A stretch of DNA of 64,000 nucleotides. Source: Orientallactaga sibirica (Eukaryota > Chordata > Mammalia > Rodentia > Dipodidae). The translations under genes and the position numbers were made by a program. Shown here in pieces: positions 1 through 12,235 of the stretch (position 1 is the stretch's first letter; every line of letters starts with the position of its first letter). The notes beneath the pieces were generated by a model that searched no databases, was not told the DNA's origin, and saw only the letters and a list, made by a program, of their open reading frames with translations. The DNA lies in the NCBI GenBank assembly GCA_036365145.1, contig JAEOAD010002566.1:5239501-5303500 (forward strand). Direction: 5' to 3'.

Positions 1-236
1 ATCCTGGGCTAGAGTCATATCCTACCTCAAAAAACCAAAAGAAGAAGAAGAAGGAGAAGAAGAAGGAGAAGGAGAGGAGGAGGGGGAGGGGAGGAGGGGG
101 AGGGGAGGAGGGGGAGGGGGAGGAGAAGGAGGAGGAGTGGAGAAAAGGAGAAGGAGAAGAAGAAGAAGAAAAAGAAGAAGAAGAAAAGAAGAAGAAGAAG
201 AAGAAGAAGAAGAAGAAGAAGAAGAAGAAAAGAAAA
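1..236. repeat. B1 tail and long polypurine (GAA/GGA)n tract
   Basis: The first 36 bases are the 3' end of a plus-strand B1. From about 40 to 236 the strand is almost pure A/G in changing GAA, GGA and GGGGA units. Translations here are only poly-Glu/Arg or poly-Leu. Confidence 0.85.
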
Positions 237-354
237 AAATGTGCTATACACACACAGGGGAATGTTTTTCAGACTTAGAAAACTCATTTTCCATGAATGA
301 GCCTGAGAACATTGTCCTAAATAAACCAGTGCCTAATGATTCCACTTAGATAAG

Positions 355-735
355 GAATCTATAGACGTCATCATGGTGAATTGTGAAGATTTGCCAACTT
401 AACTGGATTTAGGGTCACCATGGAAACATACTCTGGGTGTATTTATGATGATGTAAAGTTTTAACTGACATGGGAAGACCCATCCTGAATATGGCCAGCA
501 CCATCTCATGAACTGGGTTTCCAGACTGACTGAAGGACAAGAAGAAGTGAGCTGAACACCAGCATTCACGTCTGTCTGTACCCTTACGATGTGACCACCT
601 GACACGCTCCTGCCACCAGGACTCCGCCACCATCATAGACTACATCCTCAAATTGGGAGCTAAACTAAATCCTTCCTTGCTTATTTTATTTTGTTAGGTA
701 CTCTGTCATTGCAACACAAAAGTGACTAATATCAG
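355..735. repeat. Old LTR-like or DNA-transposon-like interspersed repeat
   Basis: Resembles the copy at 47405-47700 (a 'gccaactt...tctgggtgt' opening) and ends like other rodent repeats ('gtcattgcaacacaaaagtgactaata'). Class not certain. Confidence 0.5.
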
Positions 736-1055
736 TCAAATTTACTCTGTGAATACTACAGGTTGAGAAGAAAATCCAAACTCTGACATACTCTAAAATG
801 CAAAATTTTTGAACATCTATATGATGCAACATGTGGAAAGTTCCATGCTATGCAACTTTGTTTCATGCACAAAATAATTATTTAAAATATGTTACAAAAC
901 TTGGTTAAGGTTGACATAAAGCATCAATGAAGTTTATGCTTAGTCTTGGTCCCATCCCCAAGATATTTCAGTATGTTTATACAAATTCTCAAAAAATATA
1001 TTCAAAAATATGAAACATTTGGGGCCCAAGCACTTGGCATAAGGATTACTCAGTG
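736..1055. other. AT-rich unassigned sequence
   Basis: No ORF, SINE or splice-flanked coding block seen. Confidence 0.5.
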
Positions 1056-1435
1056 TGGTGGTTTAAACGTGAAATAAACCTTCCTCATAAACTCAGTGTA
1101 TTCGAATATTTAGTCCCCAGTTGGTGGCATTCTTTGGGAAGATTGTGGTACCACTAGGAGCTGGAGTCTTGCTGTAAGGAGTGTCACTACAGCCCAGGCC
1201 AGACTTGCTCTCTCCATTTCTTCCATGCTGATGTGAAGACAAGCCACAGGCTTCCTGCTCAGGCCTGTCACACTTTCCTCACCATGATGAAACTTCCCCT
1301 TGAAATTGTGAAATAAACTGAAATTATGAAATAATAAAAATAATATGAAATAATAAAAAATAAACTCTTTCCATCCTTATGTTGCTTCTGGTCAGCTGTT
1401 TTGTTCCAGCAATGAGAAGTGGATTGATATGCCTA
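1056..1435 (+). mobile_element. ORR1-like MaLR LTR
   Basis: Starts 'tgtggtggtttaaacg', contains 'tagtccccagttggtgg', ends with 'ttccagcaatgagaagtggattg', the layout of rodent ERVL-MaLR LTRs. The AATAAA-rich stretch near 1310-1365 is locally expanded. Non-coding. Confidence 0.75.
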
Positions 1436-1515
1436 GCTTTTACTAAATACAAACCTTTATGCTGTCTCTTTAATTAAGTGCAATGAAAGATAGAAGACAA
1501 ATATGTTTTTTCACT

Positions 1516-1840
1516 GCTGGGCGTGGTGGCACATGCCTTTAATCTCAGCTCTTGGGAGGCAGAGGTAGGAGCATCACCATGAGTTCGAGGCTACATAATT
1601 CTGAGTTCATGAGTTCTGAGACTACATAGTAAATTCCAAGTCAGCCTGAGATTCAGTAAGACCTTACTTTGAAAAATCAAAAATCAAGCCAGGCGTGGTG
1701 GGCACACGCCTTTAATCCTAGCACTTGGGAGGCAGAGGTAGGAGGATTGCCCTGAGTTCAAGGCCACCCTGAGACTACATAGTTAATTCCAGGTCAGCCT
1801 ATGTTAGAGCGAGACCCTACCTCAAAAAAAAAGAGTGAAA
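1516..1840 (+). mobile_element. Two tandem B1 SINEs
   Basis: 7SL-derived B1 copies at 1516-1685 and 1688-1832. Each runs from 'gccgggcgtggtggc'-type starts through the Pol III boxes to 'gagaccctacctc' and an A tail. The first has an internal duplication around 1590-1620. A (TA)n(TG)n run follows to 1876. Confidence 0.9.
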
Positions 1841-1879
1841 AATCAAAAACATATATATATATATGTGTGTGTGTGTTTT

Positions 1880-2945
1880 CTGTCATATGTGGATCCTAGA
1901 TATGTGTTGTATAAAAGTAGAAGGGAGTGTCATTTAGGAAGTGGAAGCAAAGAAGGAAAGGAGGCATAGAAGAGATAGTGAGGTTGATGCAATCAAAGTG
2001 ATGACACACTGGGATGAACATGTCATCATGAAACCTATAACTCTGTATAATAAATATACACTGATAAAAAGTAAAGTTTAAAAACTCTACCAGTATTTGC
2101 AATATAACAATCGCAGTAACAATGATGCCATGAAAACAGTCCCCTCCCTCCAGCCTCCCTGGGAAGTAAGAGGCATCAGGATGCTCCGGCTTCTGATGGG
2201 AACCAAGAAACATATGAGGCTCAAGAGCCTTGTCTGGTGTCACAGAGAAGCCATGCTGCGCCCAGAAAAGGATAGAAACAGAAGCGAACTTCTAAGACAT
2301 GACATAAAGTAGAACAGGATGAAGCATAGGAAGCAGGGGGATCCCTTAGCTCTTGACCAGGGAGGATGTTTGAGAACGCCAAGCTATCACCCTCTTCGTA
2401 CCCAAACAACCACAAAGGCTTTGTAACGCAAGGTTCATAGTGTGACCCCACTTTCTGAAGTGAAATGAATGACCTGCAGGCAGTTCTACCCCACAGGAGA
2501 CTGAAGGATTAGTTCGCAACAATGACAACCCCAAGATTTAGTGTACAACCAACACTGCTGGCTTAGTCCTTCTGGCTAGTCCTTCTCACAAAGGACCCCA
2601 CTTCCATGCAGTGTCTCAAACAATCCAACAGCCGGGAATAATAGAAAAATTAAATTTTGTTTATAGCAGATCGGCACTCCTGGAACGAGGTGACTCAACC
2701 TACCCCTTTGTGAAGTCTTTCCAATTTAATCACATCTCCTTTTTCATCCCAGAATTAAAGACAATTTTAGCATGACTTCCCAGCAGCCTGTGCAATCATG
2801 GAGTGAAGGCATTCCTGACATTTCATCTCTACACTCTGTGCACCCTACAACATCACTGCTGCCCAAATGCTAAAATGCAATGCTTCTCATAATCTAAATG
2901 CTCTGAACTCACAATGCCCCGGACTCCTGATTTCATCTTATTCAT
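1880..2945. other. Unassigned intergenic sequence
   Basis: About 1 kb with no SINE and no convincing coding block. ORFs up to 115 codons at 1896-2243 lack splice context or recognisable motifs. Confidence 0.5.
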
Positions 2946-3108
2946 TATATATATATATATATATATATTGGTTTTTCAAGGTAGGTCTCACTCTGCTCTA
3001 CTCCAGACTGACCTATGTAGTGCCAGGGTGGCCTCAAACTCTTAGCCATGCTCTTACCTTGGCCTCCCAAGTGCTGGGGTTAAAGGTGTGGGTCACCATG
3101 CCTGGCAT
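2946..3108 (-). mobile_element. B1 SINE (minus) with (TA)n
   Basis: Reverse-complement B1, 'aaggtaggtctcactctg' to 'accatgcctggca', preceded by a TA run at 2946-2968. Confidence 0.88.
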
Positions 3109-3148
3109 GATCCATACTATCTTAAATGTACATATAAAAGAGAAACCT

Positions 3149-3283
3149 GCCGGGCATGGTGGCGCACGCCTTTAATCCCAGCACTCGGGAGGCAGAGGTA
3201 GGAGGATCGACATGAGTTCGAGGCCACCCTGAGACTACATAGTTAATTCCAGGTCAGCCTGGACTAGAGTGAGACCCTACCTT

Positions 3284-3322
<39 letters not shown>

Positions 3323-3325
3323 AGA
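3149..3325 (+). mobile_element. B1 SINE with long A tail
   Basis: Near-consensus B1 with an A tail of about 35, suggesting a young insertion. Confidence 0.93.
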
Positions 3326-4265
3326 GAAACCTATGGCTAAGGCAAAAGAGTGCAATTTTTCAAATAAGTATAAAATAGAAATTGCAGCTGACATAAGAGC
3401 AATAGTCATCCATCAAGTGTCTCTTTTTACTTTCCTTCTCTCCCCTTAATTTTGAATATTGATCTCAGAACTGTTTTCTTTATTTTTAATAACTACAAAA
3501 ATATCCTTAAGGATACCTAAATGATTGTTTGCCCTTGGCTATTCTGTAAAGCAGCAGTTTCACAACTGTGCACAGTCCTCACCGAACACTGACATGAATG
3601 GGGAACAAAGTCCCTTCTTAAATTGACACTTTAGAATTGTCAAAGGCAACAGGATTTGGGGAATGAAATCAAATAGGCTTTATAGAGATTAGTTTCATTT
3701 TACCTTTTCTAAAGGCTTTTCAAATATATTAGAATAAAGAGAGACACTTGGTTAACAAGTTGCATGACTTCTATCAGGAGACTATTCACATCTTTCACTT
3801 TTTTTGTTAAATCTTTCTGCTTTTTCTATAATACTTAATTTAGTTGTTTGTTATCTTCTTTTTCCCCTTTATTTTTTAAGTCTATTGGTGGATCTTGTTT
3901 CCTGCATAAAAATAACTAGGAGATACAGACATCGACAAATGAATCTGGGTGGCTTCTCCCCTCTACCACACCTCAAATTTGATTACTTATGTGTTGAATG
4001 TGCTTCAGAAGCCCAACCCTCGCCATGGTCATCGGACTCCTCACCTTCTTCTCTATTGCTGACCAAGCTGAAAAGGAAGTAGATCCAAGCCAACAGAAGT
4101 CCCACAGGCTGAGCCATGTTCCTCCTTGCAAGGAATGGTGGTCAGTCAGCTCACCTTCAAGATCTTACAGACCTGGGAACCAATCACAGCCCTTGCCTCC
4201 TCCCTGCCTCCTCTGCTTAGCCCTCCTCCATACTCAGTCTCCTACTTCCCACTTCTCTTTTCTAC
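3326..4265. other. Unassigned intergenic sequence
   Basis: No SINE; ORFs at 3804-4351 show no domain or splice evidence. Confidence 0.45.
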
Positions 4266-4267
4266 TT

Positions 4268-4768
4268 CTTTTTATTTTTTATTTTTCTGGCATACACTGG
4301 GGAATTGAACCTGGGTACTTTGGCTTTGCAGGCAAGTGCCTTAACCATTAAGCCATCTCTCTAGCCCCTCTTTTCTACTTCTAATGTCCCTTCTACTCCT
4401 CATCCCCTCCTCCTTTCCTCTCCTCACCTCCTCCATTTTTTTCTCCTCCTCCTTATTCATCTCCATTTCTTCTTCTGCTTCAGGTATCCCCACTCTGTCC
4501 CATATGTACCCACATACACATATGCAGGCAGACCACACAGGCTTGTGTACGTTAAAAAATAAAATATACAATGTTTTTAAATTATTTATTTATTTATTTG
4601 AGAAAGAGAGAGAGAAAATGGCTGTGCCAGGGCCTCTAGCCACTGCAAATGAACTCCAGATGCATGTGCCACCATGTGCATCTGGCTTAAGTGGGTACTG
4701 GGGAATCAAACCTGGGTCCTTAGACTTCACAAGCAATCACCTTAACCACTAAGCCATCAATCCGTACC
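4268..4768 (-). mobile_element. Two B2-type SINEs (minus)
   Basis: Truncated copy at 4268-4367 and fuller copy at 4576-4768. The tRNA-like head reads, on the minus strand, 'gatggcttaa.ggttaaggc' (A box) and 'ggttcaattcc' (B box). Confidence 0.88.
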
Positions 4769-4777
4769 TACAATATA

Positions 4778-4886
4778 TTTTTGAGACAGGATCCTGTTGT
4801 GTATCCAGGTTGGCCTTGGACTCATAATTCCCTGCCTCAGCCTCCTGAATGCTGAAATTGCAGGGTATGTGCCACTATGACCGACA
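4778..4886 (-). mobile_element. Old, diverged B1-like SINE
   Basis: 'tttgagacagga' to 'gcctcctgaatgctgaaattgcagg' recalls the proto-B1/B1 right end in reverse. Confidence 0.65.
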
Positions 4887-4889
4887 TAC

Positions 4890-5755
4890 ATTACTATTTA
4901 TAGCACTTACTATTCTGTGCCACGTGCCATATATTGCTAAATCCTTCACATCTTTGGGTCAGTATTTTCACTTTCCCCATAACCACCCTCTCCAGCCTCT
5001 GGTGACTGTCCCCATGTGACTTTACTACTCCTATGAGTTCAATGTGTGTCCCCATCCGACTCTACTCCTATGAGCTCAGTGTGCTCATTGGGTTTTAGAG
5101 TCCTCATGTAAGTGAAGCCATGTGGCATTTATGTGTCTATCTTATTTCACTTCACATAACGACTGCAAAGTTCACTTATGCTGTCTCAAATGACAAGATT
5201 TCTTCTCTTTGTAAGGCTGAATAATATTGCATTCTGTACATATTCCATTTTCTGTACCTACTCACCCCAGTGATGGGTACCTAGGTTGCTTCTATGTCTT
5301 AGTGATTTAAAAACAATTTTTTTTTTTTTTTGGAGAGAGACACAGAGAGAGACAGACAGAGAGAGAGGGAGAGGGAGACAGATAGAGATGGGCGCGCCAG
5401 CAGTCTCTCAGCTGCTGTGAACGAAATCCAGATGCGTGCGGCCCCTTGTGGTCAAGTGCGGCATTGCGCCCTTGCGTCACTTTGCATCTGGCTGAACGTG
5501 GGACCTGGAGATTAGAACCCGGTTCTTAGGCTTAGCAGGCAGGCGCCTTAACCACTAAGCCATCTCTCCAGCCCATCTAGTGATTTCAAATAGCGCAGCT
5601 ATAAATATAGGACTACAGATCCCTTCTGGGCATACTGGTTTCAATTCCTTTATATTTTTACCCATAAGTGGGATTCCTGGATCATATAGCAATTCAAGTT
5701 AATACTTTCCTAATGAAGCATTTTACTGTTTTCTATACTGGCTGTATTTTTGAAT
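4890..5755 (-). mobile_element. Old L1 3' fragment (minus), split by a SINE
   Basis: Plus strand reads as antisense L1 ORF2/3' end ('ggctgaataatattgcattctg', 'cccataagtgggattcctgg'). It is interrupted by the B2-type element at 5312-5576. Confidence 0.75.
5312..5576 (-). mobile_element. Long-form B2-type SINE inside L1
   Basis: Long subfamily, with 'gcaaagtgacgcaagggcgc' on its sense strand between the B box and the CT-rich tail. Flanked by the target-site duplication 'tagtgattt' (near 5301 and 5579). Confidence 0.92.
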
Positions 5756-5835
5756 TTCTAGAAAGAGATGGGCATATGGATGGACTGAGACAGAGATGGA
5801 GAAAGATACCATATATGTATGTGTGTGTATAAATA

Positions 5836-5845
5836 TGTTTATATA

Positions 5846-5897
<52 letters not shown>
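5836..5897. repeat. (TA)n(CA)n microsatellite
   Basis: Alternating AT then CA dinucleotides. Confidence 0.95.
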
Positions 5898-5899
<2 letters not shown>

Positions 5900-6420
5900 A
5901 TATATGACAAGGTATATAATGTACAGTGAGACACTGAAATCAGGAGATAGAAAGAGAGTCGGGTGAAAAAGGAAAGGAGAGAGGCAGAAGGAGATAGGGA
6001 GACAGATAAATTTAAAGAGGAAGGGAAAGGAAGCAGGGACAGAGGGAGGGGAGATTAGAGATGGTGAATGAGAGTGACAGGTGAGTGTAAGATATAGCAA
6101 GGGAACGAATGAGTGATAGATGAAGATATAAAGACGAAGATGATGGGGGAAGCACTGTGTGAGAAAATCAAAACCTCAAAACTTCTTATTTTGGAAACAT
6201 CAAGACTTAGAAATGAGACATGGTGATAAGGGACTGTTGTCTCACTAGCTCAGGCCCCACTCCTCACTCATTGACTCTGTGGTTTTAACAAGTCCCTTAA
6301 TACATCTCTGTCTCAATTTTCTCATCAGCAAGATCAAAGAGTCCTACTTACAATTATCTGTAACCTGTGTCAATCTTGAAAGACTAAGGAAAGGATGAAA
6401 GATACCTTTAAAAACTCACA
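5898..6420. other. Purine-rich unassigned sequence
   Basis: GA-rich low complexity to about 6150, then unassigned. No coding signal. Confidence 0.5.
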
Positions 6421-6425
6421 GGATG

Positions 6426-6567
6426 GCCGGGCATGGTGGCGCACGCCTTTAATCCCAGCACTCGGGAGGCAGAGGTAGGAGGATCGCGGAGAGTTCAAGG
6501 CCACCCTGAGACTACATAGTTAATTCCAGGTCAGCCTGGACCAGAGTGAGACCCTACCTTGCAAAAC

Positions 6568-6609
<42 letters not shown>
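6426..6609 (+). mobile_element. B1 SINE
   Basis: Near-consensus B1 with an A tail of about 40. Confidence 0.94.
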
Positions 6610-6612
<3 letters not shown>

Positions 6613-6639
6613 CCAGGATGGTAGAGTATCATTTAAAAA

Positions 6640-7055
6640 TGAGCAGAGTGGCGAGTGCATCTGGAGTTCATTTGCAGAGGTAAGCCCTGGTGTGCTAATT
6701 CTCCCTCTGTGTCCTTGCAAATAAACAAATAAAAATATTAAAATTGAAAAATTAAAAATAAAAATCAGAACAGGTTTGGAGAGATGACTTATTGGCTAAG
6801 GTGCTTGCCTACAAAGCCAAAGAACCCAGGTTTGATTCCCCAGGACCCAAGTAAGCCAGATGCACAAGGTGGCGCATATGTCTGGAGTTCATTTGCAGTG
6901 GCTGGATGCCCTGGTGCGCCCATTCTCTCTCTCTCTCTTTCTCTCTGCTTCTTCTTCTTCTCCTTCTCCTTCTTCTCCTTCTCCTCCTTCTCCTTCTCCT
7001 TCTCCTTCTTCTTCTTCTCTCTCTCTCATCTCAAATAAATAAATTAAATTAAATA
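6640..7055 (+). mobile_element. Two B2-type SINEs
   Basis: 5'-truncated copy 6640-6740; complete short-form copy 6771-7055 with an expanded (CTT/CTC)n tract at 6920-7027. Confidence 0.88.
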
Positions 7056-7072
7056 CTTTTTAAATCACACCA

Positions 7073-7190
7073 AAGGCAGGTATGGCGACTCACACTTGTA
7101 ATTCTAGCACTTGATAGGCTGAGGCAGGAGGATCTTTGTGAGCTTGAGGCCAACCTAGGCTACATAATGAGACCCTGTGTCAAAAAATTA
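7073..7190 (+). mobile_element. Old B1-like SINE
   Basis: Diverged B1 ('gctgaggcaggaggatc', 'gaccctgtgtcaaaaaa'). Confidence 0.75.
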
Positions 7191-7487
7191 ATCAGTTAAT
7201 TAAAAGTCAATAAAAGTGTGGACAAATCAAGCAATGAATTTCAGAAATTGAGTTCACTCCTCTTGTATTTTCCTCAAGGAAGAGAATTTTAGGGTTCTTG
7301 GTCTTCATTATGAAACTTCTCCAGTTCCTCATAATTCAATATTCAAGCTGCATTATTATGTGCTTATTAAATTTTTTTCTGACTCTAGTTTCTGCAATAC
7401 TCAATAAATCTACCCCTGGCCTCATGGTTAAGTATTAACTTATCTTGGAATATTGTTAATTCACCACAATGATAGCATTTGGCCAAT

Positions 7488-8150
7488 TCTCTTTTTTAAA
7501 TCTTTTTATTGCAATTTATTATTTTGTTTATATTATTCTAATTTTACATTCATATTGGTGACTCCATTATCCTCCTCCCTGTCCTCCCCCTTCCAAAGGG
7601 ACCCTCATCAATGGAGACTGTGGGTCATGCATTGTGGGGGTAGTCAAGAGTTCTGGGGGAATAGGCCAAGTCTCTGTGCATAATGCCCCAACTTGCGGCT
7701 CTAACACTCTTTCCGCCCCCTCTTCCGTGAATTTCCCTGAGCCACATTGGGATCATTTTAGTTCTGCTTCAGTGATGAGGTTTTGGGAGCCTCTGTGTCT
7801 CTGGATATCTGGCTTAGTTGGAGTTGGATGTTCTCTGTGTTTATCTCCTTCAGCCTTTTTCTGGTGTCGTGATCACCATGAACGCTGTATTCTTGCCCTT
7901 CCCCTGCGTTGTTCTATGGTTTCAGCTGGGGCCCTGGTGAGGTGTGATTGGCTGATCCTCCCTTCAGGTTCATTGTCCATCTGAAAAAGATAAGATAATT
8001 CTCCAACGGAGAGAGAAGTTAGTACTAGATAGATGGGATGACCATAGATATTTTAGAGAGAATTTTATATGTGTAGGCCCTCTTCTTCGAGCCCACATTT
8101 GGGGGAGCTTGAAGGTGAGCGTGGCTACCTGCCCAGGCGGAGGCCAATTC
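7488..8150 (-). mobile_element. L1 3' end (minus)
   Basis: Aligns by eye with 38345-38960 and 62050-62200 ('ggaccctcatcaatgg', 'ttgtgggggtagtc'). The minus-strand poly(A) side is at 7488-7500, so this is a 5'-truncated L1 3' UTR. Confidence 0.75.
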
Positions 8151-8835
8151 TCAATCTAAAGTTGTTACAGTCTGTGGGAAGAGAAATCTACGACTAAAGC
8201 GGAGTGCATTCTAAAGGTACAAAAGGGAGAGCATGAGAGAAATGAGCTCTGAGGGTCTCTGTAACAAGCATGTTTTCTTGGTCCCCTCGGAAGGTAATAT
8301 GAGGTAAAATCTATAACTGTAAGTTTTCTAGTGTATGTGGCTTTAGAAACTAAAAGGAAGAAAGGGACAATTTACTTCACGGCACCCATGATATCAAAAC
8401 TATTATTATTAAAAATATATATATAAACTGTTATTATTTCAACACATTATGGAGACAAAAATATTAACGACATAATTCCCATTCTTTGTCATTTGCTTTC
8501 AGAATACATCATTTTACACTTACAGGGCAATTTTGACTGGTCGTATTTCAAGAGTTTAAGAGCCCTAGGTGGCTGGTGGCTCCTGGGGTGAGGGTTGGGG
8601 AAGCCAGAAAAAGTGGGGGAAGAGGGTCTGGCAAGATTTCCAACTCTGTTAAGAAATTCGAGGAGTGCATGAAGACAGATTGTGGGGGGGGGGCGGGGTC
8701 AGGAAGGTAGCGCCTCTGTGCTGGTCTGTTTCAAATACAGAGCCATTTGCTGTGGAAGAGCAGAATTCTTTTGTGGGTGAGTGACTGAGTTCCAAAGCAT
8801 GAAGTAACTTGGTTGGGGTCAGAAAGTAACAAGGG
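8151..8835. other. Unassigned intergenic sequence
   Basis: A G run and (TA) stretch; no coding signal. Confidence 0.45.
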
Positions 8836-8838
8836 TCA

Positions 8839-9200
8839 GGGCTGAATAGATGACTTAGCGGTTAAGGTGCTTGCCTGTGAAGCATAAGGACCCATGTTCA
8901 ATACTCCAGAACCCACATAAACCAGATTCACATGGTGGCACATGCGTCTGGAGTTCATTTACAGTGGCTACAGGTCCTGGTATGCCCATTCTCCATCTCT
9001 CTCTCTCTCTCATCATAAATAAATAAAATAAAATATTTTTTAAAAGAAAGTAAAAACGTGCTGGGCATGGTGGCACATACCTTTAATCCTAGCACTCAGA
9101 GGTAGGAGGATCGCCATGAGTTCAAGGCCACCCTGAGACTAATTCCAGGTCAGCCTGGGATAGAGTGAGACCCTACCTCAAAAAAGCAAAAAAAAGAAAA
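8839..9200 (+). mobile_element. B2-type SINE followed by B1
   Basis: Short-form B2-type 8839-9050, then B1 9059-9200 with small internal deletions. Confidence 0.9.
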
Positions 9201-9466
9201 CAAGGGTCAAAGTCTTAGAACCCCAGCAGTCCAGTTGCAAAGAAGGCACTTTTAAATCTTGCCCTGTTCTGCCTGCCGGGTCTTTGTGTATATATGGCGG
9301 TTGCATGAGATCTTTTCTGGAGAGACATCTCCAGGTCCCTGCTCCCTCCAGGAAGGCACCAATGGCAGGTTGAATTACACCAGAGCTGAACCTAGAGAAG
9401 CAATAAGTTTAATTGGGTTTCATCATAAAGCAGGAGTGACAGGTCATTTGCAAGAGTGTGGATGAG

Positions 9467-9710
9467 GGCTGGAGAAATGGCTTAGCGGTTAAGGCATTTG
9501 CCTGCGAAGCCAAAGGATCCCGGTTCGATTCTCCAGGACCCACGTAAGCCAGACGCATAGGGGGCACGTGCATCTGGAGTTCGTTTGCAGTGGCTAGAGG
9601 CCCTGGCGTGCCCATTCTCTCTCTGTCTGTCTCTCTTCTATTTCTCTCTCTGCTTGCAAATAAATAAATAAATATTTTAAAAAATTTTTTCTATTAAAAA
9701 AAAAAAGAGT
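9467..9710 (+). mobile_element. B2-type SINE (short form)
   Basis: Near-consensus head 'gggctggagaaatggcttagcg' through the CT tract and A-rich tail. Confidence 0.92.
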
Positions 9711-9831
9711 GTGGATGATCCAAAAGTAGCAAAAGGTCTCATCCCAGCAAGGACAATGACCTCCCCAAGGGTGGACAGATGAAGCTTTCTCTCCTTTGAT
9801 CTTCCGCTGGCTACATATTCCCCCCCCCACC

Positions 9832-9864
<33 letters not shown>

Positions 9865-10318
9865 CCTCCCCCTCTGAGACCACGACACCACACACATCAT
9901 TGCATACAGCTGGGAAAGGGGGCCACTGAGATCTAAGGTGAATCCTTTGCACCCCACTTCTTCTCTGGGGGGATGTCAACAGGTCCAATCTCAAGGGTCT
10001 CTTCACAAGAGGTCTCAGCTGTTTCTGATAAGAAATAGCAATGGTTTTTGTGGCGTTTTTTTTTTCCCTCAGAGGTCAGCTTCATGCAACAGCAGCAATT
10101 AATTGAATCTTCATCTCAAGGCATAAAGTAGAAATGAAGTTTGAGGTTAATGAATTAACAAAGATGTAGCTATCTGGTAAAGAAGAGGTATAAACATGGA
10201 GCCACAGGTAGTAAAGGATTTGGAGAATGTAGCAAAAATTTCTCTCTCTCGCTCTTCTATCTCCATAAATAATGTTTGTGTGTCTCTGTGACATTCCTAA
10301 AGTGCTTATTCCCGAATC

Positions 10319-10320
<2 letters not shown>
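9711..10320. other. Unassigned sequence with CT-rich tract
   Basis: A C run and (CT)n at 9823-9876; otherwise nothing recognisable. Confidence 0.5.

Positions 10321-10322
<2 letters not shown>

Positions 10323-10381
<59 letters not shown>
10323..10381. repeat. (TA)n microsatellite, about 29 units
   Basis: Pure alternating TA; prone to length polymorphism. Confidence 0.97.
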
Positions 10382-10382
<1 letters not shown>

Positions 10383-10790
10383 AGATCTTCTGGTGGGTAT
10401 TTTCTTCCTTATAGAATGACTGAGAAAACTGCACCCATATCTGATTTGTCCCCAAAGTCACAGCACCCTCTTTCCTATTAGCCAACATAACTGTGACAGT
10501 GGCAGCATGCCAATCCTAGCTACCCCCAAGAGTTAGAACAAAGGATTCTCCAAGCATGTGAGCGTCCCAGTGCTCAAAGATTAACTTGGTCTTCACCTCA
10601 GTGTTCCAGACATGGATGCCTGGATGCTCAAGCGCGTTTTATGGTTCAGTAATTGTCTTGAAGTCCTTCCAACATATTTTCTATTAATAACCATGACTTG
10701 ATCCAAGTAGACACAATGACATTTTGGACACTAATCAATTTCACTTATTTGATATTTTTCCCATTCTCTCTCTATTTGCTTCTCTCTCAC
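10382..10790. other. Unassigned intergenic sequence
   Basis: No repeat or coding block recognised. Confidence 0.4.
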
Positions 10791-10792
10791 AA

Positions 10793-10794
<2 letters not shown>

Positions 10795-10826
<32 letters not shown>
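10795..10826. repeat. (TG)n microsatellite
   Basis: Sixteen or so TG units. Confidence 0.95.
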
Positions 10827-10829
<3 letters not shown>

Positions 10830-10837
10830 TAAAAATG

Positions 10838-11305
10838 GGCTTGAAAGATGGCTTAGTAGTTAAGGTGCTTGCCTGTGAAGCCTAAGAACCCAGGTTCGAT
10901 TCCCCAGGACCAATGTAAGCCAGTTGTACAAGGTGTTGCATACATGTAGAGTTCTTTTTTTTTATTATTTTTATTTTTAGAGAGAGACAGACAGAGAGAG
11001 AGGGAGAGGGAGAGAGATAGAGAATGGGCGAGCCAGCAGTCTCTCAGCTGCTGTGAACGAAATCCAGATGTATGCACCCCCTTGTTGTCAAGTGCGGCAT
11101 TGTGCCCTTGCGTCACTTTGCATCTGGCTAAACGTGGGACCTGGAGATTGGAACCAGCATTCTTAGGCTTAGGAGGCAGGTGCCTTAACCGCTAAGCCAT
11201 CTCTCCAGCCCACATGTAAAGTTCTCTTTCAGTGGCTGGAGGCCCTCTCTCTCTCTCTCTCTATGCTTCTCTCTCTCTCTCTCAAATAAATAAATATATT
11301 GATTT
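10838..11305 (+). mobile_element. B2-type SINE split by a second SINE
   Basis: Short-form copy with head at 10838-10955 and tail at 11212-11305. The host element resumes after the inserted long-form copy. Confidence 0.9.
10958..11211 (-). mobile_element. Long-form B2-type SINE nested in another SINE
   Basis: Opposite orientation to its host. Target-site duplication 'acatgtagagttct' / 'acatgtaaagttct' at both edges, one mismatch. Confidence 0.92.
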
Positions 11306-11940
11306 GTTTGATCATTTGTGTTTGCACAAAATTTCCTAACAGCAGAAAGCAGAAAGCCTTGCAAATGTCTGGTGGGTGGGGGACGCATCCAAGAGAGAAA
11401 GAAGAGCAGTTACACAAGTGCAGACGTGAACTCCCTCCCTCTAAGTGAGCCTCTTATCCAATCAGAGAGCCATTGATGAGCCCCCATGACTTATGCGACG
11501 CTATGACACCCATCGGTACATCTTGCCTGGCTGTATGGTTTTGTAGCTTGCAGGATCTATTGTTTGTTCACACTGTTCATGACTTTTGTCCCCAGCAGCT
11601 CTAGTAGCACCATCTAACACTATAACAGGTGGCCCAGGGGAGGTGGTTTACACCTCAGTTCCAGCTTGATTCCTCCATGTCCTGCACCTACAGCCTATGG
11701 TATCTTGAGCAATCAGATCTCCCCACTTAGTTCTGGTGAATGACCGTGTGATTTGCAATGGTGTGCATTGCTTGGGGGTCCTCATGAGCCTCTAGGACAA
11801 ACAGGTCATTGTAGAGGTGGGGGGAAGTGACCCAGCTCTGACACGGATTTAGCTGCAACAACAGCTTTAGGTGAAAGCTTTATCCACTTAAACATGAGAA
11901 AATTATAGTATGTTCATATATTAACACATTTTTTTAAAGA
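11306..11940. other. Unassigned intergenic sequence, possibly L1 3' UTR
   Basis: Phrases such as 'gcagctctagtagcacca' recall L1 3' UTR at 39180; weak. Confidence 0.35.
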
Positions 11941-11949
11941 TTTGTATCT

Positions 11950-12229
11950 TTTTAAATTTTATTTTATTTTATTTTTTGGAGAAAGACACAGAGAGAGACA
12001 GACAGAGAGGGAGAGGGAGACAGAGATGGGCGCTCCAGCAGTCTCTCAGCTGCTGTGAACGAAATCCAGATGCGTGCGCCCCCTTGTGGTCAAGTGCGGC
12101 ATTGCGCCCTTGCATCACTTTGCATCTGGCTAAACGTGGGACCTGGAGATTGGAACCGCTGGTGATTGGAACCAGCATTCTTAGGCTTAGGAGGCAGGTG
12201 CCTTAACCACTAAGCCATCTCTCCAGCCC
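11950..12229 (-). mobile_element. Long-form B2-type SINE
   Basis: Full-length minus copy with a partial internal duplication ('attggaaccgctggtgattgg'). Confidence 0.93.
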
Positions 12230-12235
12230 AACAAT

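Noticed and set aside
27..349. Poly-Leu and poly-Glu/Arg reading frames
   Set aside because: Pure translation of the (GAA/GGA)n tract; no splice or start context.
9467..9560. tRNA-like A and B boxes
   Set aside because: They belong to B2-type SINE heads, which occur dozens of times here; no complete cloverleaf gene was seen.
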